NCBI GenBank assembly: GCA_038503035.1
Contig: JAVSML010024317.1
Span: forward strand, 62,001-126,000
Length of the DNA: 64,000 nucleotides
Direction of reading: 5' to 3'
Origin: Crocodylus rhombifer
Taxonomy: Eukaryota > Chordata > Crocodylia > Crocodylidae
A program made the position numbers and the translations under genes. Positions 1 through 12,890 of the stretch are shown here, piece by piece (position 1 is the stretch's first letter; every line of letters starts with the position of its first letter). The notes under the pieces are model-generated. The model was not told the origin of the DNA. It searched no databases and was given only the letters and a program-made list of their open reading frames with translations.

Positions 1-606
1 CCCTTTTGATACCTTTCCTCCAAGATGGGATAGACTTTTCCTGTGCATCCAGGATCGTTCCCTGGCAGAGCATCCACTCATCCTGAACTCCCCTCCCATT
101 TGGGTTGTGGTCCCTTAGGGCCTTGCCGACAAGCCTCCTGAACTTGTCAAAGTCAGCTTTCCTTAAGTTTAGGACTTCTGCATTGCTGACTGACTTGCCA
201 GCTTTACAGCGAATGGTGATGGTGATCAGCTCATAGTCACTGTCTCCCAGCTTCCTTTCAATCATTAGGTAGCTGATTAAGTCATCCCCTGTTTCCAGTA
301 CCAGGTTGAGCACCGCTTTGCCTCTTGTCAGTCCATAGACTTCCTGAGTCAGAGCTCATCCATGCACTTGAGGAAGCTTTGCGACCGTTCAGATTTGGCT
401 GAATGCTCTTCCCACGACATGTCTGGGTAGTTGAAGTCTCCCATGGCAACCATGCACTGGGAGTGTGCAGCCTCAGCCAGTTCCCTGGTGAATTCCTGGT
501 CGAGCTCTTAATCCAGGCTAGGAGGTCTGTAGTAGACTTCTACCATTGTGTCCCCTGTGCCATGTTCACCACGGATTTTAACCCGTGCATCTTTGGAAAA
601 GGGTGT
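1..606 (-). mobile_element. CR1 LINE fragment, ORF2 endonuclease domain (decayed)
   Basis: Read on the minus strand, this stretch translates in pieces to an AP-type endonuclease of a CR1 non-LTR retrotransposon, the enzyme that nicks target DNA for target-primed reverse transcription. Visible landmarks are YYRPP at about 520-534, then GDFNYPD at about 421-444, followed by a W and an FLKCMDEL-like stretch, all in the family's usual order. Several in-frame stops (one after the YYRPP block, two after the MDEL block) show that the copy is dead. The window edge cuts the element at base 1, so the RT domain, if present, would lie to the left. Similarity ends near 600. The short plus-strand ORF over the same bases is a shadow of this element. 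Confidence 0.85.
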
Positions 607-2240
607 ATTAAAATGACATTAAAGAACCGTTTGCTTTTCTATGGACTGATGCAAGGGGATGTAGATTTTTCAAGTTGACCCCATTTGTCTGAAAGGGAGT
701 ATACCAGCTCTTGAGACCTTTAAAGCTGTACTTTGCGTAAGTAAGGATGTACCAAACTCAAGGAGGTGGCTGACTGATTTTATGGGCAGATTCATGATTT
801 CTGTGAAAATTGCACAGTTGTGAATTTGGTAGGTGCATAAGCCATTGGTCTCAGAGCTGTGTAATGCCTGAAGTTCTGGGAATTTCTCAGACCCTGAATG
901 TTACTTTAATCAGTGCCTACATACCATGCTGATTTGCTTCACAAGAAATATGTATAAAGCTGTTTATATGTGTACTTGTTTTTCAGTCTAAAACAATAAG
1001 ATTGATAGTTTAGCAATTGCTTAACATTAAAGAAAAAATGTTTGATATCTTGGTGAATAGGTGAATTAAGTTGTAGTTCTATTCAACTCAGCTGCGTAAT
1101 ATAAGTCAGTTGTCTTCACCCTTATCTTCACCCTCCATTATCTTGAAGGCGGTGGCTCTCAGTCTCTTCAGAATGTGACATCATTTTACAAAGACAGATT
1201 TTGAAACTTCCCATCCTATAGTTTCTTGATAGTTTCTCCATCCTTCCATCTGTTCACAAAGAAAGTGAAGGTAGATAAGAAACCACAGATGTGTTAGCAA
1301 CTTCCCTACAGGTTCAATACCCACATATAGAAATGTACCTTATAATTCATGTTGTGTTTAGTATTGCTCCTGTTAAGATTTGATGTTGTGTATTGTGGTT
1401 GTTTCTGAGGTGAAATGTATCATGGTCAATGTAATATATTTTTTCTCCCTTCACTTGAGGCAGTCTGAAGATGTCATGGTAATGGAAGCCATGTACATGT
1501 ATAATAATTCAGTAATTTACCCAGGAATTGTGCATCCTTTCTCAATGTATGGTGCTTTAAGGCTTTGAGAGGACTATGATTTCTTTTTTTTTTTTTATCA
1601 GTGTCCATTGATCTATCATAGTCTTGTCTGGATCTGCCTCTATCTTGTTAGGCAGGACAGCCATCCAGTTTATTCTCCATTCTACTTCCACCTGTGTTTG
1701 ATAATCAAACTTTCTTGAATGTTTCTTCTTGCAGCCCTTGTACTGAAAATTAAAATGTATTTCACAGAACTAAGCTATAAGACAACAGTTGGATGTGGTT
1801 TTACTTTAATATGACTCTCTTGTGGGGATGTTGATTATATTAAACCTGGAATATGTTGGGTGGTAGCAAGCCCCTGCCCCCCAGTATTCTTAATCTCTTG
1901 AGTGTCTTATTGCTTCTGTTAAATAATATTGCTTTGTCATGGAAATATATCAAAATATTGGCTCTGGGGCTTCAAGCCTGTAGGGACCTTATGTAGGAAG
2001 GGAGCAGTATGACTTGATGCATTTTGTTTGCCAAAATCATATCCTTATTCTTGTTTCCTTTCCCTAGTAGGTCATTCCAGGAAAGGTTCTAATTGGAAAT
2101 TCTTTATAAAAATACTCATATTTTCAGGTTTGGAAATTATTCATGTGGGAGCTCTTTGGGTGAATTAGCTTTAAGAGAGTTTTGTGGGAAAGAGGTTTTG
2201 CCCCCTGTAGTTTTTCCTTTTGTACTAGATAATCTAGCTT
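607..2240. other. Non-coding, no recognisable feature
   Basis: This is AT-rich unique-looking sequence with a short T run near 1585-1597. I see no convincing exon, RNA gene or repeat boundary. The small ORFs have no coding character. Confidence 0.6.
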
Positions 2241-2729
2241 GGAGACCTGCCTGTATGTGATTGATTAGCCCTTAACGTATGGCTGATATAATTAGGGCAG
2301 GTATCCCTCTGCTCTTCTCTCCAGATTTATAATACAGTCTGTTATTCACTCATTCCACAGCTCTGCCAGAGCTGCATTTAGTCTGAGAGAGAGAACATCC
2401 TTTTCCAGAGTGAGGGAGCGAATGCTGTTCAGCCTCTCCGTACAGAGCAGCTATAAGGGAAGAACTATTGCCATATGTTGGAGCTGTCTTCTCACAGGAA
2501 TTCTGTTTTGTTTTGGCAGCTTTAGTGTTTTAATTAATAATTTTCTGTGCTATTTAGTGCACTCCTGAATGTTAACAGAGACTCTGCAGCTCAGTAACTT
2601 CATTCATTCCCTGCACATGCTGAGCTGAGCAAATACTGACTAGGAGGATCCGGGAAGGCTTTTATTTTCTTGTATTATTTTTTAATGAGAGAAACTTATG
2701 CTATATCAACCTCCTTTGCCTTTGAACCA

Positions 2730-2736
2730 TATAAAG
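2730..2736 (+). promoter_or_regulatory. TATA box candidate
   Basis: TATAAAG lies about 30 bp upstream of a possible start site near 2760 and about 100 bp upstream of the ATG at 2838. Its spacing fits a TATA-driven promoter for the candidate exon that follows. The 500 bp upstream are less AT-monotonous than their surroundings, which would fit a regulatory region. No transcript evidence is available here. Confidence 0.4.
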
Positions 2737-2759
2737 CCTGTAGCTCTCAAAAGCAGTCC

Positions 2760-2981
2760 TGGAAGCGAGCATGCTCAGAAAGCTGGCAAATCATTGTCCA
2801 GTGACCAGGAGGAAATGATAGTTGCTTTTCATTTATAATGCAAATTCTGAGGTGTCTTCAGAAGTGTGGCAAACTTAAAATGATGGCTGTGGTGAGAACA
2901 TCTCTGCAGAAAGTTGTGGTGTTGTTGCATCGCTTGCAAAGGATGGCAGTTTCTTCCCCACGTTACCAGAAGCTTTGCAAG
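2760..2981 (+). CDS. Candidate first exon with mitochondrial-presequence-like N terminus
   Basis: The gene is not recognised. An open frame starts at ATG 2838 and runs 48 codons to 2981, where AAG is followed by GTGAGT, an almost consensus splice donor, in phase 0. Two further in-frame ATGs lie at 2880 and 2883; the second has A at -3 and G at +4, the best start context, and gives a 33-residue peptide. That peptide begins MAVVRTSLQK, is rich in R, K, H, L and V, has no acidic residue, and carries an R-M-A-V-S-S stretch of the kind seen near matrix-protease sites. This composition is typical of mitochondrial targeting peptides. A TATA box sits at the right distance upstream. The 5' end at 2760 is only the distance expected from that TATA box. 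The exon could be an alternative first exon, or a chance open frame of this modest length. Confidence 0.35.
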
Positions 2982-5900
2982 GTGAGTAAGAAATGCAGAA
3001 ACAGAACCTGGGGAGTCTCTAGACATGACTTGCCTTTCTGAGATAAAAAGATAAACAACTTTGGGAGGCCAAAATGTATCCAATTCTGAACAGTGCATTT
3101 TTAAAGTTGTTACATGCTATTTACATATATGTATGTATATGTGTAGTGTTTAAGAATGAGAAGTAAATGTACCTTCAAATGCATTCACTGTTTATAATTA
3201 ACAAAATGCTGTTTGTATCCTTTAAGCATGCGTGGAAGGAAACTGTTATGATCTATGCTCTTTTTAAAAAGTCTTCCCCCCCTCCCAGGATAGTTGCTTA
3301 CTGACAAACATTCTAGTAATTTAACTCAGATATTGTACAGGATGCTGAAGCTTTCTCAGATCTCATGCTCTTTCTATTCTGCTTCTGAGATTAACACAAC
3401 TTTAAGCAAGCATCTGATTTTGGCAGATTGGTGAACAGTATTACCACTCGCATCTCCCCTGCCTATTTGTATGGTTTTCTTCCACAAAATCAAGAAGTAA
3501 AGTGATGTGAAAATCATTTTCACATATTTGACAGCTCTGTCGTAAGAGTCTTGTTATCTCATTTTCTTGAAACTGGGTGTTTCTAATTTCAGCAGGACTG
3601 TAATGCTGTTGCATACTTTGCACAGGTACAGCTGACAAACTTTGTTCTGGAAGTATTTTAAGGTGCCCACTAAAAGTCCTTTTTAATTGGGATGATCAGT
3701 CTGCAGATGTGGAACCTAACTGTGGGCTCTAGGTCTGTACTGTATTTCTGCAGCCATTACTTAGGTATGTAATCTTGCCAAGGTATTGCTTGTCATTGTG
3801 TAATAGTCATGCTTTGATGGGTTACTGGAGCTTAATACAGATGAATGCTGTTTCATGACTTTGACAGTATAAAATTGGACAAATTCTCTCACATGAGAAC
3901 TCTGGTGTAGTGACTTTACCATGAAATCCACTGGTTGTCTTTGAACCTGTTTTTGGCTATTGGTATGTAAGATGTTTTAAATTTGTTTTTGTTTTATATT
4001 GCAAGTAGGTACACATTGTAGGTAAAGTACATGAAAACTAATCCACACCTGTAGATAGATCAAAGGCTACAGTTTTGTTACAATAGTAAAGTAAATGGCA
4101 CTAGCAAATCACTGACTGTTTTCTTCAGTGTGAGGAGAGATTTTTCTTTTGGGGTAAATAAAGAGATGATTTAAGGTAAGAACACATGTTTCAAACTTGT
4201 GTATTTTAATTACCTTTTCCTTACTTCCAAAGTTGACCATAAGGTGTCACAGAAGTGAAGTGTGTATAGGAAGAGTTCTGGAATATTTGGGAAAAATCAT
4301 ACTCTCTTATGTGGAAATTTGAAAATGTTCTCTGTTTTCTAATTTAGTGATGGTGTTTCAGTACAAAAAATTAATGATTGAGACCTTCTAGTTTTTTGTG
4401 TAAGTGCAGATTACTACCATGTCTGCCTCAGCAGTTCTTGTTTCAGTCCATTCTAGGAGTAAGTATCTAATTTGTGTTGGAAGACAAATTAGTTATAGAA
4501 ATAGAGCAGTTGCTTTTATTAATGAAGAGGACAATGTTTTAATTGTTTTATTGTTATAAAATTATAACCAAGGTTGTAAACTTAGAATATCACTTACTCT
4601 TTTTTTTTTTTTTACAAATTTGTATATTGACTGATTTTAACTGAATATCTGTATAGTTGATATGTAATAACTGTAATAATTGTCTACTAATTAGAACGGA
4701 AGCCTAGGAACTAGTTAGACATATAATTTGCTGAGTTTTTATTTACTCAAGGGATATTAAAAATCTTAGAAAACCAGTTATTAAAGCATATTTTCTGACT
4801 GAGAATCCATGCAGTGGTAGCCTCTGGGAAATTTGTATAGCTTAAAATTACATGTTGTATGTTTTTTTCTTGAAAAGCTATGCTGCTTAGTGTTCTTAGA
4901 GATAGCCTGGTGTTCAGTTTGATTAGAGTTAGAATTGCTCTGCACTGTTTGCCTGCCTGCACTGCTAAATCAACTACTGATAGAAAAGAAGGAAATATTT
5001 ACAGTCCCAGCCACTTCCAGCAGGTGTCAATGTAAGGCAATGATATATGAGAAACTAGTGATGCAATTTTGTTCACAAGACAAAAGTGAATGAAAATCAC
5101 AAATTTAAACTAGTTCTTAAGGAAATCATTACTTGTACTCTATGTTGTTGTCTCCACCTCCTCCTATCTCTGGAAACAATATTCAGGCATGCACTTGTTT
5201 TGATTACTCGTGTGTATAGAGGCTTTTAACAGCTAAATTCTGCACCCAAAGTTACACAGTTTCTATTAAGACTTCTGAATATATTTTAGTGACTGAGCAA
5301 AAACTGATGCATCACTGATATTTTTCTTGTTGCATAACTTAACATATATTGCCTACATCCCAAGGTAAAGAAGTCCCCTCTGAGATTACTGGGGAACTGG
5401 GAATGGAATTAATATATAAGAAATTTGAATAATCAGACAAACTTAATGGTTATCTGCATATGTGATTTATAAATGAAAATAACCAACTTTATCTTGAAAT
5501 TGTAGAGTGAAAGTTAAAAGTAGCCTATTTTTTAATTTATCAGATTGGTAAAATAATAACCCAGAGTTTTTAGGCTGCAAAGTTGTTAAAAGGAGAAATA
5601 AAAACCTGACCTTCACTGAAGTACACATAGAGCACGGCTGACTTGGTAAAGGAAAAAAAAATCCGAAGTTTAGGTTGACATATAATTTCTGGTGGCCTTT
5701 TTTCCCCACTTTACAACCAGGGAAGATGTTTTGTTTTCATCGGGACCTGTGCTGCAACTTTGGTATATTTAAATTAATGGCTCATCCAGAATAATTCGGT
5801 ACATTTAGCAGCCCAACTATAGCCTTCTGTTTACATAATGTAATAAAATTTATTTCAGCACATAGAAATGAATAACTGAGTATACCCTCCATACCTAGAA

Positions 5901-6930
5901 TGGGAAAAAGGTACTTAGCTGTGTTTATCTGAAGTCAGGCAGAAGGCAGGGCACATTGCACATTAAATACTAAGTTATAAAGCTTTAAAGTGGTTAACTA
6001 TGCTCTCTATATTTGTCAGATTCTTTTTATTAATGAATTCTTGTATCATAGTGTTCAGAAGTAAGAGCAGGAATAGACTTCATTCCAAATTTATCATTGA
6101 GGACCAGGAAATAAAGCTATAATCTTATGGGAGATTATAAAACTCATAGATCTTTCCCAAAATATGAAAATTAGAATGGCATTTATGAAAATACTGTAGG
6201 AAATTAGGGATCTAGTGATATATCTCAATTGGGTACATACAGGGAATATTTGAAATTTATGTTGATGGAAAATGATATTGTCTTTATAAACCAATTAGGA
6301 GGCCAGATTGGGAAGTTAGTTTGTATTTGTGAGACAGAGAGATAATATTCTTATGGGTGGGAGGGGGGAAGTCACAACATACATGAGAAAATATTCTAAA
6401 AAATCTATGCATAAAATATCTGAAAGCTCAAACCTGATAAGACATTAATCTTCAGTCCTGAAGTGAAGCATGATAACTTACATGAGTTATCAGTTTCCTC
6501 AGTTGTGAAGATAAATGGCACATCAGAACCAAACATTTTATGTTCTTTTTGTATAAATGCATAGTTTTAAATGAAGTTCTCTGCTTTTGTACTTTTGCCT
6601 ATAGAGACTGTTAGTCAATTTACTAAGTGATTGTCATGTTAATAGTATATAATTTCAAAGGTAAGTCACAGTCTTCTTTCATGTCATGTTTATGATTGCT
6701 TTGCTCTGAAAAGGACACTTAGTGATGAATTTTGGAAGTAGCAACAACTAATAGTTTTCATATGGAAGTTTGAAGAGAGTTATTGGGATAAAGGAAAAAA
6801 ACCCGAGGTATTATTGTATCAGTTGCTTTGGGTGCCATTTTGGTGTCACCAATTTTGATAAAACCAAAATTTCATGCTTATTTCAACAGTCTAAACTTAC
6901 TTAAAAGTTACTGATAAAGGAAGGGCAGTC
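2982..6930. other. Non-coding, no recognisable feature
   Basis: This is AT-rich sequence, presumably intronic if the candidate exon to its left is real. It contains a 14-base T run at 4600-4613. Short ORFs such as 5467-5709 minus have no domain or splice context. No clear repeat was identified. Confidence 0.55.
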
Positions 6931-8201
6931 ATCAAATGAGGCAGGGGAGGAGGAGGACAAATGAAACAGGAACATGGTACATGCTGAAAGGCTGCTAGAG
7001 AACAAAAAAATGCTGGAGCAAATTTTGAGGTAGAATCTCAGGATGTGCGTGGGCTGATTCAACCACCTAGATATATGTTGGGTGACAAATATAATGCAAT
7101 TGTATCATCAAAGATATATCTAAAGTATGCAGAGAAGTTGAATTATGCAGGTACTAACTTTATGATCTGAAAAGTAGGAAAGTTGGAGGTACGTTACATC
7201 ACTCTGCTTGTGTAGAGGGACCTTCAAAGGAGTACAAATATAAGTTACATATTCTTTAAGATTCCTTTATCCTGCCAGAGCTGTGATGGCCCATAATTGC
7301 AACTCAGGCCCTCTATTCTGATGGATCTACCACTGGAAAGGAGATTACTGACAAACATGATAATTAAGGGGAAACCTGGAAACTCTTACCATAAGGTATT
7401 TGAATGAGAAATGAATTTAAAAGTTGCACAACTAGAAGGCTATTAGATTTCAAAAGATAATGTTTTGAGGAATTTAGAAATCTAGTAAGCAATATTAGAG
7501 TGAGGCAGTGTTAAGGTCCACCTCTGCTAAAGGAGAAAGATGATGATAAAGAAGACAGGATGTTACTTGTGTTGAAAAATATGAATATTAACACTAATTA
7601 ATTGGTGGTATGATTTTATGACATACCACACAGAAATCTGAAGATTTTAAAGTTCCTGTAACTAGAAAAAGTGAACCAAGGAAAAAAGAACCAAGCATGA
7701 TATGGAAGTAATGAAGACTTTCAGGACACAGTTAAGTGCAGCAAAAAATATGAGGATGGGATGTTGGCCACTGGGGCTTAAAGGGACCAGAAGATTCTTT
7801 CATGAAAATGAGGACAAAGGAGTGCTAGAGAGAGATCAATTAATATCCTAGAGTGAGATTAGTACCTGGCTTTTGAAAAATGTATTTAAAAAGATAGATT
7901 TTACAAGAATACATGTTAACAAAAACAGGTGTTGCAAACTGTGGAAATCCTAGTGGTTACATTTATTCAGCTGATCATGTTACTATTTAGAGGACTGAAA
8001 AATTAATGTGATTTAATCCCAGTACTTCTGAAAACTATGGAGGTAGTCAAAAGCTAGAAAATTAATATGGATCTTCAAAGAATAAAAGAGAATCATCCTT
8101 GAAATCATAATCAAAGAAAGCTGATTAAAAGTCTACAAGCATAAGGATGAATAATAACCTGTTGAGTTACTGCATAATGCCAACTGAGATCATCTAAGTG
8201 T
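6931..8201. other. Purine-rich decayed sequence, probably old repeat
   Basis: The plus strand is unusually A/G-rich with repeated GAAA and GGA tracts, which resembles an old LINE or LTR internal region read in the sense direction. I could not recover any protein motif, so the classification stays open. Confidence 0.25.
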
Positions 8202-8313
8202 CTGCAATTAGGTCTGACAGGTCTTCATATTGTCAAACAATAGTGTAGAAAGGAAACAAAGAGTATACTGATGCTAAATTGGAAGAAGTTTTGAATAATA
8301 ATGACAACAAATG
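8202..8313 (+). repeat. 112-bp direct duplication, copy 1
   Basis: This segment, starting CTGCAATTAGGTCTGACAGG, recurs at 9518-9629 in the same orientation without gaps. I count four differences in 112 bp (about 96% identity), which is far closer than the decay of the surrounding sequence would predict. Confidence 0.9.
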
Positions 8314-8859
8314 CAAGAGACAAGTGAAATTGAAATATAGGTGAAAATATAAGAGAGATTCATGTTGGGGAAAACAAAATGCAGTCTACAAAAATAATAT
8401 AAGTAGCAGAATTAAAAGAACAATTTAAAAAATAACCCAAGTTGATTACACTAAGCTTCTATTGACATTTATGTGTTTGTAGTGGGAGAAGATGGATAAA
8501 TAAGTGGCCCAGGACATTTTCTGAGTTGTATTTACACAGGCAGTATGTCAAAGGATATTTTGAGAACCCACATATGGAATCTGGGGTTGGTATCTGAACA
8601 TCAAGGGACATCAAAGAGCACAAAAATGCCCTGCTTATGGAAATAGATGAAGAGCGCTGAAGTTGTAGAGCTTAGTCCTTTTGAAGGTGTGGGTAGTACA
8701 GACATAGTGCTCTCATATGAGTGGGCAGATAGTGGTCTCAGATGTGTTGAAATGTGTAACCTCTCTGTAAGAAGAGAGAGATCATTTAACATAACTAGGG
8801 AATTAAGAAAAAAAGGGGTGAGGGTAGATTAAATGAAAACTTCTTGACAGTAAAATCCA

Positions 8860-8990
8860 GTGCCTTTGACATGCTTTCCTAAGTGGTAGAGTCAGTTAGT
8901 GCCTGGCCCATTTTAAGATGAAACTAGACAACACCTGAATGGGTGTTCAGTCGGAAGCAAAGCCTTTTGTAAAATCTGGAATTAGGACCA
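8860..8990 (+). repeat. Possible old CR1-like 3' end
   Basis: The stretch around 8870-8950 (a TTTCCTAAGTGGTAGAGTC block followed by a TTTTAAGATGAAACTAGACA block) resembles the C-terminal RT coding region that CR1 and related LINEs keep near their 3' ends. It is heavily decayed, with no clear terminus. Confidence 0.25.
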
Positions 8991-9517
8991 GGTGACCTAG
9001 CAGGGTGTTTTCTTTTCTATCTCTGATTTCTGTGCTAATAATAGCAAGACAATCTCTTACTTTCTAAAATTTCTTGTGAAATCGAATTTAGTTTTCCTCA
9101 AAATAACTTATTCTTGTTTTTACCATTTCTGGTGCTTTTTCAGTCCCAGATTTTAATGTTTCAAAAGCTATTTATCACCTGCTCTCTCTAGCTAGAAGGC
9201 CCCCCTTTCAAATAAAGTTGTTCATCCTCTTGGAAATTATTATGAGCAGGATGGAGCTAAAATAATTTAAAATGGGGAGGATCTGAAACAAAACACTTTG
9301 TTTTATCCCTTCTTCAGTTTTTATCATTGCTACAGAATTCTATAAAAATTGATGCACGTGATTCATTTATTAAAAGCAGCACGTGCTCTCTAGTGCTTGT
9401 ACATACCATGCTTTTCTAGAGGTTACAATCTTGTGTTACCAAAGAAAGTGAGGAGAAACAAAATGGGAGGGAGAAAAGAAAAGGATGTATGTTTCCGTAT
9501 TTTAATTACTCCAATTA

Positions 9518-9629
9518 CTGCAATTAGGTCTGACAGGTCTTAATATTCTCAAACAATAGTGTAGAATGGAAACAAAGAGTATACTGATGCTAAATTGGAA
9601 GACGTTTTGAATAATAATGACAACAAATG
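9518..9629 (+). repeat. 112-bp direct duplication, copy 2
   Basis: This is the partner of 8202-8313, lying 1,316 bp downstream in direct orientation. Similarity stops sharply at both ends: the upstream flank reads TTTAATTACTCCAATTA here and CAACTGAGATCATCTAAGTGT in the other copy. Confidence 0.9.
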
Positions 9630-12600
9630 AAAGAAACCCTTTTTGGGGGGCAAGCAGAATATAATTTCAGTGAAACGGAAAGAAGACAAGCCCAGGTGCT
9701 TTGTATTTTTTTAATGTTATTTCAGAGACAATCTTAAACAAATATTTCAGGACATCCTTTAAAAATCACCTTTGTCTCAGGTGTATGTCTGGGTTGTTGA
9801 GCTGAAAACATTTTATCACCTCAGAAAGAATAAGAATAAAGATAAAATATAGGGTTGTTTTATTACAGTCAGCGTTGGATTAATGGAAGAATTGAGTTCC
9901 ATGAACTCCATGTGTTTACAGGAACTGGATCAATATTTGATATACGAGACCATCTATAGTAGTAGTTTACCATAGTGCTTTTTGATTGCAACTACTTTTC
10001 AGGGGAGGATTTTTTTTTTATGTCAGTCCTACTAGGACCCAGTGGTGGGATAACCCTGCCCAACTTGTATACTCTAGCACAAAAAGGCCATATGTTCATA
10101 TGTTTCCTGGTGTTTTTATCATCATAGTGCCTAGCTGGCTAAATGACTGTGGGGTTTTGTTCATTCCTTGTTTTGAAACTTCCTGTCTTGTTATAGAAAG
10201 CATCTGAACAAATATCAGGGACGCTATATTTGCTGTGTGTTTGGAAAAAAAAACGAAACCAAGCAACCTCTTTTGAAGGTATGAGCCTTCCACAGCCAGC
10301 CACTAGGAAGTCTGATACTGCCTGCATACCTGTATATATTCTTAGCTCTCTATTTTAATTGGGGCAGAGAGCAATGAGAAAAAACCGTCCCTAGGTTACA
10401 TATGAAGCAGATATCCCACAAATGCAGCTTGTGACGGTAGTTACTGAAGACATGCTTTGGCTTTGCATTCCTTATGACTCATGACATATGGTAATTTGCA
10501 TAGGACACTTTATATTAAAGCAAAATTATTGTTGTTTTATTGAGCTTGTGCATGTAAATTTAGTAGTGGTGAAAGGTTTTAATGATAGCCCCATAAGCTG
10601 AAGTGATATAGTTGCCATTATGGAAAAGAATTATGGAGCCAAGTGCTGCCTGACTTAAGTGTTTTCTATTTTACACCAAGTATAGGAAACATTGTGAATA
10701 CAGTGCCATATCCAAATACCTGGGATGGTGCAAATGGTAGTTGTTTGGTGGTGACTACTGACTATAGTATCTGCAGGCAAAGGTCCTGGGGAGAGGAGGG
10801 TGAAGGCTGGAGCTAACTTCTCCATGTTCTTCTATCAACAGTCCAAATCCCTGACCTGAAGTGACTGTTCTTTTGGGGGAAGAACAGGTACTTTAGCCTT
10901 AATGCTTGCTCAGTTTTTGGCCTCTTTGCTGAGACTGCCAACCAATTAGTGCTAATTGTGGTGGGCTTTGTGATGTAGTCCCTGAACAGTCATCTGAGGT
11001 CATTGCTTTTTCCTCATGCCCTTCTTGGACTCAGTTTGAACAATCTTTTTTAGATGAAAAACACATTATTAACCTCCTGTCCAGTCAGTCATCCTTTTTG
11101 CTTTGTTTTTCAAATGTTTCAGTTTAAGCTCTCTTCATTAATATTCTCTCTGTTTTTGTTTGGCACAAGAGTAGCTCTTCAGTAGCTATGGCATTCAATG
11201 CTGCAAACTGCAGGAAATACTTTTTTGCCTTTTCCCTTTTCTTTAACATGAACCACACCGTCGAGAAAAGATCACTTAATACAGTTTTTCATAGCAAAAT
11301 GAAAATTACTTGGTTTTCCTGAGTCTCCTAGTCCTGTCAGTTTTTCCGGAGACAGACACTTAATGAAAGTGGCATACCTCTGAAAACACAGATGTTTACC
11401 TGTTTCTTTTTCTCTACTAATGCAAAAAGCATATTCTCCCTCTCCCCTGTGCCCCCATATATTAAAACAACTATTTGCTGTGCTAGTGTCTATTTACTTG
11501 TCATAAGCAGCTGAAGACTAAAAACGTGCCTAATCCTTCAGGTATTTTCACTAAAACAATATTCATGTTCAATCTGTTATCTCATGTTGTATATAATTTA
11601 TTAGTGCCACAAGAAGTAATATCTGAAATGCGCTCTCCCCCACGTTAATATATATACATTATGAAAAAATGCACTGGTCTTCAGGCAAGTAATTTGGTTC
11701 GTGCCAGGTTTGTGATTCTGTATATAGTGAAGAAAGAAAATGTTTTTTCAAGTTCAAACGTGTGGGAAAATGTAGAGAAATAACAAACAGGTTTTTTTTG
11801 ATTAGTGATGGGCCAGACCTGCAAAAGTTTTGCTCTGACTCTGAATATACATGAATTTATTGTGTGTTCAGGTCAAGGTATTAAGGATTCATGTGATTCT
11901 CATTTTGTGGAATAATGTGTGCCCATATTCTCTCTGGTACTGGATCTAGTTTTGTGCTATGGGATAAAACCTTTTGATAGCAAGAGAAATGATGAGCTGC
12001 ATGTTTCCATGCCTCTCAACAGAGCATGTGATGCACAGAGCATGACATGAATGTCTTTTAGCGATGCAGGCTTATTTTTCTTCTTTCCTTCCCAGGGGCA
12101 TTGAGCCAGCCTCCCTAATAGGACAGCAACTTTACACCCTGCCAGCAAAAGCGAGATTTGCTGATACACTGTTTCTAAGTGTTTTAGACAGTGCTGTATG
12201 ACTTAAATTGGGGTTTCTCAGTAGAGAACGAGCCTTAAAAATGCAGGCACTAGTTCTCTGAATGACAGTGCCAGAAATTGTTGCTTAGCTGTTCAGTTGA
12301 GAAAAGAAGGCAATATTTTTCTAGTGATTAGAGCAAGGAGCATGGGAGGTGGGTTTTAGTCCAAACTTTGTCTTGGGGGAAGTCCTTTAAGCTCTTTTCT
12401 TGTGAAAAATATCGCAGGTTTAAAGAGAACATTTATATTTTTTAGATGAAAGGTGCTCGTTAAATGCAAGCTTATTATGCTCCAATAAACTATTATTTTA
12501 AACCATTTGTAGCTTATTTTAGACCATGATACATCATTATTACTTTTATTATTCTTACTATTACTCATTTCTCTTATTAATGCTGATTATATTAGTTTGA

Positions 12601-12730
12601 ATAAAGGAAAAAATAAGTAGAAAAGGCCAAATTGTCAGGGTGTTATCAGTGCTGGAGAAAGCTGTTAAACCCAAGTGAAAGTTGCAAGAATTGGCTATAA
12701 CCATCTCATAGTACCATAAGACAATTGGAT
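9630..12730. other. Non-coding, one motif cluster noted
   Basis: No exon or repeat is recognisable. A compact group of transcription-factor-like motifs at 10475-10501 is listed separately. Confidence 0.5.
10475..10501 (+). promoter_or_regulatory. AP-1 site, E-box and octamer cluster
   Basis: TGACTCA (10475-10481), CATATG (10485-10490) and ATTTGCAT (10494-10501) lie within 27 bp. These are exact matches to AP-1, E-box and POU octamer consensus sites. Such short motifs arise by chance, but three abutting full matches are uncommon. Enhancer function is only a guess. Confidence 0.2.
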
Positions 12731-12737
12731 AATCAGT

Positions 12738-12890
12738 AGGGGTGTGCAAAATGGGCCATGTTCTATTTAGATTTGGATTTGGCCTAAATCAGGGACAGTG
12801 ATTTGATTCATTGATTCTGATCACTCTCGCCGATTCAGTTCAGCTGAATCTGAAGATTCGATGCTTGGTGGCAAACCCAGAAGTGGACTG
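12738..12890 (+). mobile_element. MITE fragment, 'AGGGGTGTGCAAA' terminus
   Basis: The left end resembles the ends of elements at 40558 and 59804 (TAGGG then G/C TGTGC). It is followed by the same kind of GATTTGG/GATTCA-rich subterminal sequence. No matching right terminus was found, so this is a truncated or decayed copy. Confidence 0.45.

Noticed and set aside
403..678. 91-residue plus-strand ORF
   Set aside because: Antisense shadow of the CR1 endonuclease fragment.
2829..3098. 89-residue minus-strand ORF
   Set aside because: Antisense to the candidate exon; lacks promoter and splice context, whereas the plus strand has both.
5467..5709. 80-residue minus-strand ORF
   Set aside because: Low-complexity F/L-rich translation of AT-rich DNA; no homology or signals.
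8202..9629. Full LTR retrotransposon with the 112-bp repeats as LTRs
   Set aside because: The repeats are too short for LTRs, lack TG...CA ends, and the interior has no gag or pol motif or primer-binding site that I can see.
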